The notes: generated by a model not told the origin, from the sequence alone. A stretch of 64,000 nucleotides of DNA from Betaproteobacteria bacterium (GCA_016713125.1 JADJPT010000010.1:88884-152883); one strand, 5' to 3'; positions 8,111 through 18,286 are shown, counted from the first letter of the stretch. A program made the numbers and translations.

Positions 8111-9499
8111 AGGCGGTCAAGGCGATCAAGGCAGGCAAGGCTGTGAAATCGGTCAAGGCGGTGCGCAAGCCGGCGGCGAAGGCACCGATGCGGCCGATCC
8201 GCGTCGGCTTGCTGGGCATCGGCACGGTCGGCGGCGGCACCTGGCAGGTGCTGGCGCGCAACGCCGACGAGATCCGCAGGCGCGCCGGGCGCGCGATCGA
8301 GATCACGGTGGTGGCCGACAAGGCGGTCGAGCTGGCGCGAAAGGTCACAGGCGGCAAGGTGCGCGTGACCGGCGATGCCTTCGAGGTGGTGCGCGCCAGG
8401 GACGTCGACATCGTGATCGAGCTGATCGGCGGCTACACCGTGGCCAAGGACCTGGTCATGGAGGCGATCCGCAACGGCAAGCACGTGGTGACCGCCAACA
8501 AGGCGCTGCTCGCCACGCACGGCAACGAGATCTTCGCCGCCGCGCAGAAAAAGGGCGTGATGGTGGCTTTCGAAGCGGCGGTGGCCGGCGGCATTCCCAT
8601 CATCAAGGCCCTGCGCGAAGGCCTGTCGGCTAACCGCATCGATTGGATCGCCGGCATCATCAACGGCACATCGAACTTCATCCTTTCGGAGATGCGCGAA
8701 AAGGGCATCGCCTTCTCGACGGCCCTCAAGGATGCGCAGAAGAAGGGGCTACGCCGAGGCCGACCCGACCTTCGACATCGAAGGCATCGACGCCGCGCAC
8801 AAGCTCACCATCATGAGCGCGATCGCCTTCGGCATCCCGATGCAGTTCGACAAGGCCTACACCGAGGGCATCTCGAAACTCACGCGCGAGGACATCGAGT
8901 ACGCCGAGGAGCTGGGCTACCGCATCAAGTTGCTCGGCATCACGCGCCGCGCGGCCAAGGGCATCGAGTTGCGCGTGCACCCCACGCTGGTGCCGGCGCG
9001 GCGGCTGATCGCCAACGTCGAAGGCGTGATGAACGCGGTGCTGGCCAAGGGCGACGCGGTCGGCGCGACCCTGTATTACGGCGCCGGCGCGGGCAGCCTG
9101 CCGACCGCCAGTGCCGTGGTGGCCGACCTGGTCGACGTGACGCGACTGATCACCGCCGACCCGGAGCACCGGGTCCCGCACCTGGCTTTCCAGCCGGACC
9201 AGCTCTCGGCCATTCCCATCCTGCCGATGGGCGAGGTGGAGACCTCCTGCTACCTGCGCATGCGCGTGGTGGACAGGCCGGGCGTGCTTGCCGAGCTCAC
9301 GCGCATCCTGGCCGACGCGCAGATCTCGATCGACGCGATGGTGCAGAAGGAGCCCGGCGAAGGCGAGAGCCGCGTCGACATCGTGCTGCTGACGCACAAG
9401 GCGGTGGAGAAGAACGTCGATGCCGCCATCGGCAGGATTGAGAAGCTCTCCAGCGTGGTCGGCAAGGTCACGCGCATCCGCCTCGAAGAGCTGTTGTGA
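8107..9499 (+). CDS. hom: Homoserine dehydrogenase (one frameshift in the read)
   Basis: Converts aspartate semialdehyde to homoserine with NAD(P)H. The N-terminal Rossmann motif is IRVGLLGIGTVGGGTWQVL; the catalytic domain has VTANKALLATHG, AAVAGGIPIIKALREGL and IIINGTSNFI-type sequence. A C-terminal ACT domain (RVVDRPGVLAELTRILADA) gives feedback control by threonine. Frame breaks near the G-run 8745-8748: the upstream half reads KDAQKKG and the downstream half resumes GYAEADPTFDIEGIDAAHKL. The joined protein is about 463 residues. The first 27 residues are Lys/Ala/Val-rich (MKAVKAIKAGKAVKSVKAVR); ATG 8188 would give the usual start, but ATG 8107 overlaps the alaC stop and fits translational coupling. 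Confidence 0.92.
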
Positions 9500-9513
9500 C
9501 CGGTGCCTGCAGA

Positions 9514-10921
9514 ATGAACTACGTCTCCACGCGCGGCGGCGGGCGGGCGCTGGGGTTCACCGACATCCTGCTCGAAGGCCTGGCGCCCGACGGCGGCTTG
9601 TATCTGCCCGAAGCCTATCCGCGCCTCAGCGACGACGAACTGGCCGCCATGCGCGCCATGCCCTATCCGAAGCTGGCTTTCGCAGTGCTGTCGCGATTTG
9701 CCGACGACATTCCCTCGGCGGACCTGCAGGCCCTGATCGCGCGTACCTACACCGAGGCCGTCTTCCGCAGCCCGGAGATCACGCCGCTGCGCACCCTGGC
9801 GCCCGGCCTGCACATCCTCGGCCTGTCCAACGGCCCGACCCTGGCTTTCAAGGACGTGGCCATGCAGTTCCTCGGCCACATGTTCGAGTACGTGCTGGCG
9901 CAGAAGGGCGAGTCGCTGAACATCCTCGGCGCCACTTCGGGAGACACCGGCTCGGCGGCCGAGTACGCCATGCGCGGCAAGCAGAACATCCGGGTCTTCA
10001 TGCTCTCGCCGCACGGCCGCATGAGCCCGTTCCAGGCCGCTCAGATGTTCTCGCTGCAGGATGCCAACATCCACAACCTGGCCGTGCGCGGCGTGTTCGA
10101 CGACTGCCAGGATATCGTCAAGGCCGTATCGGCCGATGCCGCGTTCAAGGCCCGGCACCGCATCGGCACGGTCAATTCGATCAACTGGGCGCGCGTTGCG
10201 GCGCAGGTGGTGTACTACTTCAAGGGCTACTTCGCCGCGACGCGTAGCAACGACGAAGAAGTCGCCTTTTCGGTGCCGTCGGGGAACTTCGGCAACATCT
10301 ACGCCGGCCACATCGCCCGGCAGATGGGCCTGCCCATCCGGCGCCTGATCCTGGCCACCAACGAGAACGACGTGCTCGACGAGTTCTTCCGCACCGGCGT
10401 ATACCGTCCGCGCAGGGGCGCCGAGGTGCATGCCACCTCGAGCCCGTCGATGGACATTTCCAAGGCCTCGAACTTCGAGCGCTACGTCTACGACTTCACC
10501 GGCCGCGATCCGGAGCACCTGCGCATGCTCTGGTCGCAGCTTGAAAGCGATGGGGCTTTCGACCTGTCCGCCGGCGGATTCGCCGCGCGCATCGCGGACA
10601 GCGGCTTCGTGTCCGGACGCAGCACACACGCCGACCGCATCGCCACCATCCGCGGGGTGCACGAGGATTACGGAGTGATCGTCGACACGCATACCGCCGA
10701 TGGCATCAAGGTGGGGCTGGAGCATCGCGAAGCCGGCGTGCCGCTGATCTGCCTGGAGACCGCGTTGCCCGCCAAGTTCGCCGATGCCATCCACGAGGCG
10801 CTGGGACGCGAACCCGGGCGGCCGGCAGGGATTCGAGCGGATCGAGGCGTTGCCGCAACGTTTCGAAGTCATGGACGCCGATGCGGAAGCGGTCAAACGG
10901 TACATCGCGGCGCGCTGCTGA
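9514..10921 (+). CDS. thrC: Threonine synthase (one frameshift near the 3' end)
   Basis: PLP enzyme that makes threonine from O-phosphohomoserine. N-terminus MNYVSTRGGGRALGFTDILL is typical of the family. The PLP lysine lies in SNGPTLAFKDVAMQFLG, the phosphate-binding region in LGATSGDTGSAAEYA, and VPSGNFGNIYAGHIARQMGL is also conserved. After REPGRPAG the frame breaks around 10828-10831; in the next frame it continues GFERIEALPQRFEVMDADAE and ends RYIAARC at TGA 10919-10921, the expected C-terminus (about 469 residues). The uncorrected frame instead runs to 10998 through a DNA repeat, which is an artefact. It lies 14 bases after hom. Confidence 0.92.
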
Positions 10922-10950
10922 ACGGGCTCGATTCCCGAACAATCATTTTT

Positions 10951-11008
10951 CGAGATTGGCTCCTGGAGCGGCTTTCCAGCCAATTCATGTATCGATAAAG
11001 ATACACAT
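10951..11008 (+). repeat. Structured intergenic repeat, copy A (after thrC)
   Basis: Two adjacent hairpins. The first is CTGGA/TCCAG inside a longer ATTGGCT/AGCCAAT stem; the second is TGTATC (10988-10993), loop GATAAA, GATACA (11000-11005). The same string pattern recurs at 57678-57753 and, on the minus strand, at 42327-42385. It begins 30 bases after the repaired thrC stop in sense orientation. No poly-T follows, so it is not a standard intrinsic terminator. Function unknown. Confidence 0.75.
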
Positions 11009-11065
11009 GCCCGAGAAAGTCTTGCATTCAGCCAGGCCGCCGTTGACCAGCAGGGACCTGCGGAG

Positions 11066-13576
11066 ATGAACCAGGCGGGCGGCCGCACTCCCTCGGGCGC
11101 CGCCGCGTGCCGCCCCGGTGTGCCGGCGTTCGCCTTCACCTGCATCGCCGGCGCCGTCCTGTTCGCCGAGGAATGGCTGTTCGGCGCCGAAGTCGGCCCG
11201 GGCTTGCGCCTGGCGTTCGACGCGTGCATTGCCGTTGCGGCCGGGACGGCCCTGTACCTGGTGCTGCGCGCGCTCGATTCCGCTGCGCGCCGTGATGCCG
11301 AGCGGTTTCGCCACATCACCGAGTCCTACGCGGACTTCTACTGGGAACTCGACCCCGAGCGCCGCATCACCTACATCGACGGCAGCGGCCTGGCCCGCTT
11401 CGGCGTGGCGCGGGACATGCTGCTGGGCAGGCGCCCCGAAGAGCTGCCCGGCTACGAGATCATCGGCATGGCACCGCAGGAACTGGCCGCCCTGCGCGAA
11501 AGTCGGGAGGCCTACCGTGACCTGCGCGTGCGCTACGTCGGGCCGGACGGTGCGGTGCGTTACCTCAGCGCCAGCGGCGACCCGATGCTCGGCAGGGGCG
11601 GCCGCTTCCAGGGCTTTCGCGGCGTGACGCGCGACATCACCCTGCAGGTACTGGCCGAACAGGAGCGCGAGGAGAGCGAGCGGCGCTTTCGCAACCTGAC
11701 CGAGCTGTCCTCGGACTGGTATTGGGAACTCGACGAGGGCTTGCGCTTCACCATTCTGCAGGGCCGCGGCATGGAAGCCTTCGGCATCGATCCGCAGTCC
11801 TTCCTCGGCAGGACGCGCAGCGCCTCGCCATCCTACGAACTGATGGATATGAGCGAGGAGGAGTTCGCGGCCCTGCGTGCCGCGCACCGCTCGTATCGCG
11901 AGATTCGCGGGCGTTATCGCTATGCGGACGGCAGCGAACGCTATGTCGCAATCACAGGGGAGCCGATGTTCGGGCAGGATGGCGATTTCCGCGGCTACCG
12001 TGGCATCACGCGCGACATCACCCAGCGCACGCTCGCCGAGCAGGCGCTCAAGCGCAGCGAAGAACGTTACCGCTCGGTGGTGACGAACATGTTCGAGGGT
12101 TTGCTGATCCAGAACGGCGAGGGGCACGTGCTGTCGGTCAACCCGGCGGCCTGCACCATGCTGGAGTTGAGCGAAGCGCAGATACTGCAGTTGGACCGGC
12201 ATGACGCGCGCTGGGAAATGTTCTCGGAGGACGGACGACTGCTGCCCGCGGACGCGCACCCGGGCAGGCAGTGTGTGCGCACCGGTCTGCCCGTGTTGGG
12301 GCGCGTGGTGGGCATGCGCCGAACCGGCGGCGGCATGCTCTGGCTGCGGGTGAATTCGATACCCCTGGACCTCGGCGAGGAAGGCGCGCGCGGCACACTT
12401 TCGACCTTCACCGACATCGCTTCCGAGCGGGAGGCCGCGCGCGCCCTTGCCGAGAGCGAGGAGCGCTTCAGGCTGATCGTCGAGAGCGCGCCGAACCTGC
12501 TGTTCTTCATTTCCGAACCGAGCCGGGAGCACTGGTATTACACCAGTCCGACGGTGCAGGATATCTGGGGTTACCGCGGGCCGATGGGTGCGCCGGGGCA
12601 GACCGCCTTCGTGCGCGCGGTGCTGCGGCCGGACGACAATGCGCGATTCTTCGATCGCGCGCGGCGTGAAACGCTGGGCGAGGCGCTGGATATCGAGTAC
12701 CGCATACAGCACCCGTGGAAGGGCGAACGCTGGTTGCGCACGCGCAGCGTGGGTGTGCCGCAGAACAACGGCGAGGTGCGCGTTTACGGGGTGACCGAGG
12801 ACATCACGGATCGCAGGCGTGCCGACGAAGCCCTGCGCGATCTGGCGGAAACGCTGGAGCAGCGCGTCGCCGAGCGCACCGAGGACCTGCTCAGGACCAA
12901 TCGCGAGCTGGAATCGTTCGCCCATTCGGTGTCGCACGACCTGCGCACCCCCTTGCGTGCGATCAACAGTTTCGCGCGCCTGCTGAGCGGCTCGGAGAGG
13001 TCCCGGTTGTCTGCCGAGGGCGTGCACATGCTCGAGCGCATCGAGGCCAACGCCGTGCGCATGGGCGAACTGATCGACGATGTGCTTGAGTACTCTGATG
13101 CCAGGCGCCGCACCCTGCGGCCGACCTTGCTGGACATGAGCGCGCTCGCCCAGCAGGCCTGGAGCGGACGTGCCGTGCTCTGGCCGCATGCCGACGAGGC
13201 GCACGTCGAGATCGGCGCGCTGGGCCGCGCCTGGGGCGACTCCGCATACATCCTGGCCGTGTTCAAGTACCTGCTGGACAATGCGCTGAAATTCTCCGCC
13301 GATGCGCGACCGGCGCGCATCGTGGTCGGCGCACGCCTGGGTGATGGGGCCGTGGAGTTCTACGTGCGCGACAACGGCGTGGGTTTCGACATGGCGCATT
13401 CCGCGCGGCTGTTCGGCATGTTTCAGCGCCTGCATCACGAGCACGAGTTCCCGGGCACCGGGGTGGGACTCGCGTTGGTGAAACGCATCGTCGAGCGCCA
13501 CGGCGGCAGTGTCGGTGCCCATTCCAGCCCGGGCCGCGGCGCCCAGTTCTGGTTCACCCTGCCCAACAGTTCGTAG
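11066..13576 (+). CDS. Multi-PAS sensor histidine kinase
   Basis: 836 residues. Two hydrophobic segments lie in residues 20-70 (AFAFTCIAGAVLFAEEWLFG and AFDACIAVAAGTALYLVL), suggesting a membrane anchor. Then come four PAS domains with PAC motifs, roughly residues 80-195, 205-315, 325-440 and 455-585. A coiled segment (LAETLEQRVAERTEDLLRTN) leads into a HisKA domain with phospho-acceptor His624 in HSVSHDLRTPLRAI, and a HATPase domain with N-box (YLLDNALKF) and G-boxes (DNGVGFDM, GTGVGLALVKRIVERHGG). PAS1 and PAS2 are clearly duplicates of each other. No response regulator is encoded nearby, so this is an orphan kinase whose signal and partner are unknown. ATG 11066 is the first start after the repeat. 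Confidence 0.9.
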   Translation: MNQAGGRTPSGAAACRPGVPAFAFTCIAGAVLFAEEWLFGAEVGPGLRLAFDACIAVAAGTALYLVLRALDSAARRDAERFRHITESYADFYWELDPERRITYIDGSGLARFGVARDMLLGRRPEELPGYEIIGMAPQELAALRESREAYRDLRVRYVGPDGAVRYLSASGDPMLGRGGRFQGFRGVTRDITLQVLAEQEREESERRFRNLTELSSDWYWELDEGLRFTILQGRGMEAFGIDPQSFLGRTRSASPSYELMDMSEEEFAALRAAHRSYREIRGRYRYADGSERYVAITGEPMFGQDGDFRGYRGITRDITQRTLAEQALKRSEERYRSVVTNMFEGLLIQNGEGHVLSVNPAACTMLELSEAQILQLDRHDARWEMFSEDGRLLPADAHPGRQCVRTGLPVLGRVVGMRRTGGGMLWLRVNSIPLDLGEEGARGTLSTFTDIASEREAARALAESEERFRLIVESAPNLLFFISEPSREHWYYTSPTVQDIWGYRGPMGAPGQTAFVRAVLRPDDNARFFDRARRETLGEALDIEYRIQHPWKGERWLRTRSVGVPQNNGEVRVYGVTEDITDRRRADEALRDLAETLEQRVAERTEDLLRTNRELESFAHSVSHDLRTPLRAINSFARLLSGSERSRLSAEGVHMLERIEANAVRMGELIDDVLEYSDARRRTLRPTLLDMSALAQQAWSGRAVLWPHADEAHVEIGALGRAWGDSAYILAVFKYLLDNALKFSADARPARIVVGARLGDGAVEFYVRDNGVGFDMAHSARLFGMFQRLHHEHEFPGTGVGLALVKRIVERHGGSVGAHSSPGRGAQFWFTLPNSS

Positions 13577-13638
13577 CACCGCCCAGATTCCCGATCGGGC
13601 CGCGGCGCGGCCATCACCCGGCTGTATTGCCGTATCGG

Positions 13639-14625
13639 TCAGCGCAGCAGGTGGCGGCGTACCCGGACCGCGTCGCTGGACGCGTCCGTCTGCAAGGCGG
13701 GAAGCGATACGTGCAGCCAGCCCAGCGCCGGCCAACCGTCGGCTTCGATCCGCAGCAGATTGGGCGCCTCGGGCAGGGGATGGTCGCGCCTGAAGCCGTG
13801 CGTGTCGCCGTGCATCAGGATCACCGGCCGCGCGAACCAGCGAGCCTGTTCGACCAGGACTCGGCGCAGGGCGGCGTAGCCATCCTCCACGCCGGGGCGC
13901 GGCCTGGCGCGCTCGTCCAGGCCGGGGTTGGCGTGCATCAGCACGACGACGGCGTCGAGGTGGCGCGACTCGGCCAGCGCGAAGGCCTCGTCCAGCCAGT
14001 CGAAGACCGCGAACATGCGGCGCGCATGCTCCGCGTCCATCTGCGGCGTGCGTCCGAGGTTGTTGTTGCTGCCGGGCACGTTCAAGGCGACGAACAGGGC
14101 ACGCCCGGCGACCCAGCGCACGTGCTCGCGGTACTCGGCGAAGCGGGCGTCGGCGGACTGGCGCGCGAACTCCGGCAGGCGCGGGTCGTGGGCATGGAAC
14201 AGGTTGCGCAAGGCGTTCAGGCGCTCGAGCGGGTCGAAGCCGCCGGCCAGCAGCCGATGGCAGTCGGTCCACTCGTTGTCGCCGGGCACCAGGACGAAGG
14301 GGGCGGCAAGCGTCTCGAATTGCCGTGCACGCGCCTGCAGCCATTCGTCGCTGCAAGGACCCTGGCCCGAGGTGATGTCGCCAAGGTGAATCGCGAAGTC
14401 AGATCTGGCGGCGTTGATCTCCGCGAGCATGTCGCCCAGCCGGTTGGCCTGGGCCTGCGAGTAGGGCACATCGCCGAGCGCGGCAAATCGCACGCCGTCC
14501 GAGGCCGAGGGGGCAGGTGAGCCGGCCGGCGGCGTGGCGCAGGCGCCCAGCAGCAGGCTGGCGCACAGCGCGCCCAGCCTGCGACGCCAGGCGGCGATGC
14601 CGTGATGCAGCCCGGCTTCAGCCAT
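13639..14625 (-). CDS. Lipoprotein metallophosphoesterase
   Basis: 328 residues. The N-terminus carries a lipoprotein signal ending in SLLLGACATPP, with the lipobox Cys at about residue 29, so the protein should be anchored to a membrane facing the periplasm. The calcineurin-type metal-binding motifs follow in order: FAALGDVPYS (D), IHLGDITSGQG (GD), VPGDNEWTD (GDNE), VLMHANPG (H) and LMHGDTHGF (GDTH). These bind a two-metal centre and hydrolyse phosphoester bonds; the substrate is unknown. The start overlaps the end of the nitroreductase-like gene by 8 bases, so mutS, that gene and this one probably form one transcript. Confidence 0.85.
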   Translation of the reverse strand: MAEAGLHHGIAAWRRRLGALCASLLLGACATPPAGSPAPSASDGVRFAALGDVPYSQAQANRLGDMLAEINAARSDFAIHLGDITSGQGPCSDEWLQARARQFETLAAPFVLVPGDNEWTDCHRLLAGGFDPLERLNALRNLFHAHDPRLPEFARQSADARFAEYREHVRWVAGRALFVALNVPGSNNNLGRTPQMDAEHARRMFAVFDWLDEAFALAESRHLDAVVVLMHANPGLDERARPRPGVEDGYAALRRVLVEQARWFARPVILMHGDTHGFRRDHPLPEAPNLLRIEADGWPALGWLHVSLPALQTDASSDAVRVRRHLLR

Positions 14626-15706
14626 TGCCCGTACCGATGGCCGGACCGGTTTCCCGGATCACGAGGTCCTTCAGCGGCCGGCGACGGTGCGGGCCGCGCT
14701 CCGCCTCGGCATGACCGATGCGGAACAGGTGCTGCACACAGCGTTCGCGCAGGTCGAACAGCCTGGCGACTCCGGTGCGCGTGGCCTCGACCTCCAGCGC
14801 CTGGCTCACCGGCTGCACGCGCAGGCCGCGCGATTCCGCCATCAGGGCGATGCGCATGTAGGCGGCACCCGCGCGCACGCGGTCTTCTGGATCGTCATTG
14901 CGGGTCGACAGCACGGCGACCAGCGGCGCGCTGGAAACGCGATCCGCGTCGTCCTGCGCCACGCGCTCGGCGACCGGCAGGTGGCCGACGGCGAACTGGG
15001 CGATCTTGGAGATCAGCCAGGGCGTGCCGAGCAGACCTTCACCGATCCAGGCGGCGAGTTCCTCTCGGTAGGCCGGATCGGCGAACAGGGCGCGATCGGC
15101 TTCGCGCTCCAGCTCGGCCAGCCACTGCATGGCGCGCCGGTCCTCGGCCAGGAAATGCAGCGATACGCCGGCCTCGTCGTAGCAGGCGTAGAGGGATTTG
15201 CGCGCGTCTTCGCCGACCGCCAGCGCGGGATCGAAGGGCTTGTGGCTGGTGCGCCGGGTCACTGCATGCTCGAGCAGGCTGGCGGCGGCGAACTCGCGCT
15301 TGGGTCCGGCGAACTCGATCTGCAGGCGCGCTACGAGGGTATCGCTCCCGGCCACCGGGAAGTACTCCACGCGCGAGCCGAATCCGGCGTAATCGGCGGC
15401 GATGCGCATCGACTCCAGCGCGCAACCCAGCGAGACGAACAGCTCGCGCCGGTCATGGTCGGCCACGCGCAGCCAGCGCGTTTCGTCGACCAGCAGGTCG
15501 ATCTCGCCCTGGCCGACCAGGAACTTCCAAGGCTGGGAATTGTGGCTGGAGGGGGCGAGCCTCGCGTAGTAGGCCAGCCTGAGCATGGGATCCGCAGGCA
15601 GGGGCTCGTCGGCCACGGGCCAGCCGTCAACCATGCGTCGCCCGCCCGCTGCGGTGTCCGTCGGTTTCATGCGGTGCATCCCTTTGCGAGTGGCAGGCTC
15701 CAGCAT
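14618..15706 (-). CDS. Acg-family FMN-binding nitroreductase-like protein
   Basis: 362 residues of the nitroreductase superfamily, Acg type: two weakly similar nitroreductase halves in one chain. The FMN-contact region RLAYYARLAPSSHNSQPWKF is near residue 43, and a second conserved block, LEHAVTRRTSHKPFDPAL, lies mid-chain. The C-terminal block MRIALMAESRGLRVQPVSQA corresponds to the second half of the fold. Acg from Mycobacterium is proposed to sequester FMN rather than reduce substrates; whether this protein is an active reductase is not shown. It lies 33 bases after mutS and overlaps the following lipoprotein gene. Confidence 0.8.
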   Translation of the reverse strand: MLEPATRKGMHRMKPTDTAAGGRRMVDGWPVADEPLPADPMLRLAYYARLAPSSHNSQPWKFLVGQGEIDLLVDETRWLRVADHDRRELFVSLGCALESMRIAADYAGFGSRVEYFPVAGSDTLVARLQIEFAGPKREFAAASLLEHAVTRRTSHKPFDPALAVGEDARKSLYACYDEAGVSLHFLAEDRRAMQWLAELEREADRALFADPAYREELAAWIGEGLLGTPWLISKIAQFAVGHLPVAERVAQDDADRVSSAPLVAVLSTRNDDPEDRVRAGAAYMRIALMAESRGLRVQPVSQALEVEATRTGVARLFDLRERCVQHLFRIGHAEAERGPHRRRPLKDLVIRETGPAIGTGNG

Positions 15707-15739
15707 GCCTGTTCGACGACTGTCACAGCTTGATCCAGG

Positions 15740-18286
15740 TCAGAGCTGTTTCAGCCGGTACAGCAGTTCGAGCGCCTCGCGCGGGGAAAGTTCGTCCGGA
15801 TTCAGTTGCGCCAGATGCTCGCGCAGCGGATCGGCGGCCGCTTCGGGCTCGGCGGGGGTGGCCGCCGCGCCGGCAAACAGGTCGTCCTGGCCGCCGCGCG
15901 CGAGACTCGCGTCCTCGAGCATCTGCAGGTACTTCTTCGCGCTGCGGATCACCGGCCTGGGCACGCCGGCCAGCGCCGCCACCTGCAGGCCGTAGCTCTG
16001 CGAGGCCGGGCCCTCCTCGAGCGCATGCAGGAACACGATGCTGTCCTTGTGCTCGACGGCGTCGAGGTGCACGTTGGCGATCTCCTTGTACTCGAGCGCC
16101 AGGCGCGTGAGCTCGAAATAGTGGGTGGCGAACAGCGACAGCGCGCGGTTCTTCTCGACCAGGTGGCGTGCGATCGCCCAGGCCAGCGCGAGTCCGTCGA
16201 AGGTCGAGGTGCCGCGCCCGACTTCGTCCATCAGCACCAGGCTGTGCGCCGTGGCGTTGTGCAGGATGTTGGCCGATTCGGTCATCTCGACCATGAAGGT
16301 GGAGCGTCCGCCGGCCAGGTCGTCGGAGGCGCCGATGCGCGTGAAGATCTGGTCCAGCGGCCCCAGGCGCGCCGCGCGCGCCGGCACGCAGCTGCCGACG
16401 TGCGCGAGCAGGGCGATCAGGGCCACCTGGCGCATGTAGGTCGACTTGCCGCCCATGTTCGGGCCGGTGATCAGCAACAGCTGGCGCAGCGGCGAGAGCC
16501 GGGTGTCGTTCGGAATGAAGTGCTCGACCTGCGCTTCCACCACGGGGTGGCGGCCGGCTTCGATCTCCAGGGTGGTCTCGACCACCAGCTGCGGCCGGCA
16601 CCAGGACAGGCGCAGCGCGAGCTGGGCGAAGCAGGCCAGCACGTCGACCTGCGCCAGCGCGCGGGCGATGCGCTGCAGTTGCGCCACGTGCGCTCCCAGC
16701 GCCTCGAGCAGCGCCTCGTACAGCGACTTCTCCAGGGCCAGCGCGCGATCCTTGGCCGACAGGGCCTTGTCTTCGAAGGCCTTGAGTTCGGGCGTGATGT
16801 AGCGCTCGGCGTTCTTCAGCGTCTGGCGCCGGCGGTAGTCGTCGGGCACTTTGTCGGCCTGGCCGTTCGTGACCTCGATGTAGAAGCCGTGCACGCGGTT
16901 GTACTCGACCTTGAGGTTGGCGATGCCGGTGCGCGCACGCTCGCGCGCCTCGAGTTCGACCAGGAACTCGCCCGCGTTGGATTGCAGCTTGCGCAGTTCG
17001 TCCAGGTTCGCGCTGTAGCCGTCGGCGATCACGCCGCCGTCGACCAGGCGCGCGCCGGGCTCGGGCGCCACGGCGCGCACCAGCAGGTCCAGGCAGACTG
17101 CCGGCTGGGCGAGCGCCTCGCGCAGCTCGGCCAGCAGCGGCGCCGTGGCCGGCGTCTGCGCCGCGAGCTCGGGCAGCAGGGCCAGGCTGTCGCGCAGCGC
17201 CGAGAGGTCGCGCGGGCGTGCATTGCGCAGGGCCACGCGCGCCGTGATGCGCTCCACGTCGGCAAAGCGCCGCAGCACGGCGCGCAGGCCCTCGCCCGCA
17301 GCGCCCAGCGCCTCGACCGCGGCATGGCGGGCGCCGACCGCGGCCTGGTCGCGCAGGGGATGGTGCAGCCAGTGGCGCAGCAGGCGGCTGCCCATGCCGG
17401 TGGCGCATTCGTCCATCATCGAGAACAGGGTGGGCGAGGGCTCGCCACGCAGGGTTTCGGTGAGCTCGAGATTCCTGCGCGTGGCCGCATCCAGGCGCAG
17501 GTACTGCCCGGCGCGCTCCGCCGACACCGAAACCACGTGCGAGAGTGCCTGGCCCTGGGTCTTCTGCGCATACTCGAGCAGCGCGCCGCAGGCGGCGATG
17601 GCCGGCTGCAGGTCTTCACAGCCGTAACCGGCCAGGCTTGCCGCGCCCAGCTGGGCCAGCAGGCGCTTGCGGCCGGCCTCGAAATCGAAGCTCCAGGGCG
17701 GCAGCCGGGTGAGCGAGTAACCGGCCAGCGATTCGATCAGGGCATCGTCCTCGGCGGTGAGGATCTCGGCCGGATCGATGCGCCGCAACTCGCTCGCCAG
17801 CAACTGCGGGGCGACCTCGGCGACGCGCAACTCGCCCGAGGCGAGCGACAGCCAGGCCAGGCCGACCGCGCCGCGCGCCGGCGCGAGGGCCAGCAGGATG
17901 TTGTCGGACTTGTCGTCCAGCAAGGCCGAATCGGTGAGCGTGCCTGGGGTGACGATGCGCGTGACCTTGCGCTCCACCGGGCCCTTGGAAGTGGCCGGGT
18001 CGCCGATCTGCTCGCAGATCGCCACGGAAACGCCGAGCTTGACGAGTTTGGCGAGGTACTGCTCCAAGGAGTGCTGCGGCACGCCAGCCATGCGTATCGG
18101 CTGGCCGGCCGAGGCGCCGCGCGAAGTCAGCGTGATGTCGAGCAGCCGCGCGGCCTTCTCGGCGTCGTCGTAGAACAACTCGTAGAAGTCGCCCATCCGG
18201 TAGAAGACCAGGATATTCGGATGCTCGGCCTTGATGCGCAGGTACTGCTGCATCATCGGCGTGTGTTCGGACGGTCGTGCGCTCAA
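15740..18286 (-). CDS. mutS: DNA mismatch repair protein MutS
   Basis: 848 residues, full length. MutS recognises mismatches and small loops and recruits MutL. The mismatch-reading Phe-x-Glu motif is F34-Y35-E36 in RMGDFYELFYDD. The C-terminal ABC-type ATPase has Walker A TGPNMGGKSTYMRQVALI (about residues 606-624), Walker B/D-loop LVLMDEVGRGTSTFDG and the ATHYFELT motif. The C-terminal dimerisation stretch LNPDELSPREALELLYRLKQ is also present. It starts at ATG 18286 (MSARPSEHTPMMQQYLRI). The gene is divergent from the arsR-SRPBCC unit and probably heads an operon with the two downstream minus-strand genes. Confidence 0.97.
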   Translation of the reverse strand: MSARPSEHTPMMQQYLRIKAEHPNILVFYRMGDFYELFYDDAEKAARLLDITLTSRGASAGQPIRMAGVPQHSLEQYLAKLVKLGVSVAICEQIGDPATSKGPVERKVTRIVTPGTLTDSALLDDKSDNILLALAPARGAVGLAWLSLASGELRVAEVAPQLLASELRRIDPAEILTAEDDALIESLAGYSLTRLPPWSFDFEAGRKRLLAQLGAASLAGYGCEDLQPAIAACGALLEYAQKTQGQALSHVVSVSAERAGQYLRLDAATRRNLELTETLRGEPSPTLFSMMDECATGMGSRLLRHWLHHPLRDQAAVGARHAAVEALGAAGEGLRAVLRRFADVERITARVALRNARPRDLSALRDSLALLPELAAQTPATAPLLAELREALAQPAVCLDLLVRAVAPEPGARLVDGGVIADGYSANLDELRKLQSNAGEFLVELEARERARTGIANLKVEYNRVHGFYIEVTNGQADKVPDDYRRRQTLKNAERYITPELKAFEDKALSAKDRALALEKSLYEALLEALGAHVAQLQRIARALAQVDVLACFAQLALRLSWCRPQLVVETTLEIEAGRHPVVEAQVEHFIPNDTRLSPLRQLLLITGPNMGGKSTYMRQVALIALLAHVGSCVPARAARLGPLDQIFTRIGASDDLAGGRSTFMVEMTESANILHNATAHSLVLMDEVGRGTSTFDGLALAWAIARHLVEKNRALSLFATHYFELTRLALEYKEIANVHLDAVEHKDSIVFLHALEEGPASQSYGLQVAALAGVPRPVIRSAKKYLQMLEDASLARGGQDDLFAGAAATPAEPEAAADPLREHLAQLNPDELSPREALELLYRLKQL

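Noticed and set aside
10922..10998. Shared C-terminal peptides LLERLSSQFMYR (thrC frame) and LLERVSGQFVYR (a frame past recN)
   Set aside because: They arise from translating the DNA repeat in both places; the true stops of thrC and recN lie before it.
13598..13612. GGCCGCG/CGCGGCC palindrome between the kinase and phosphoesterase genes
   Set aside because: Could be a terminator of the convergent genes but is short, with no T-tract and common in such GC-rich DNA.
10985..14356. 1123-codon minus-strand open frame across the histidine kinase
   Set aside because: Antisense shadow of a high-GC gene; composition Arg/Ala/Pro-rich, no family sequence, and the plus-strand kinase is clearly real.
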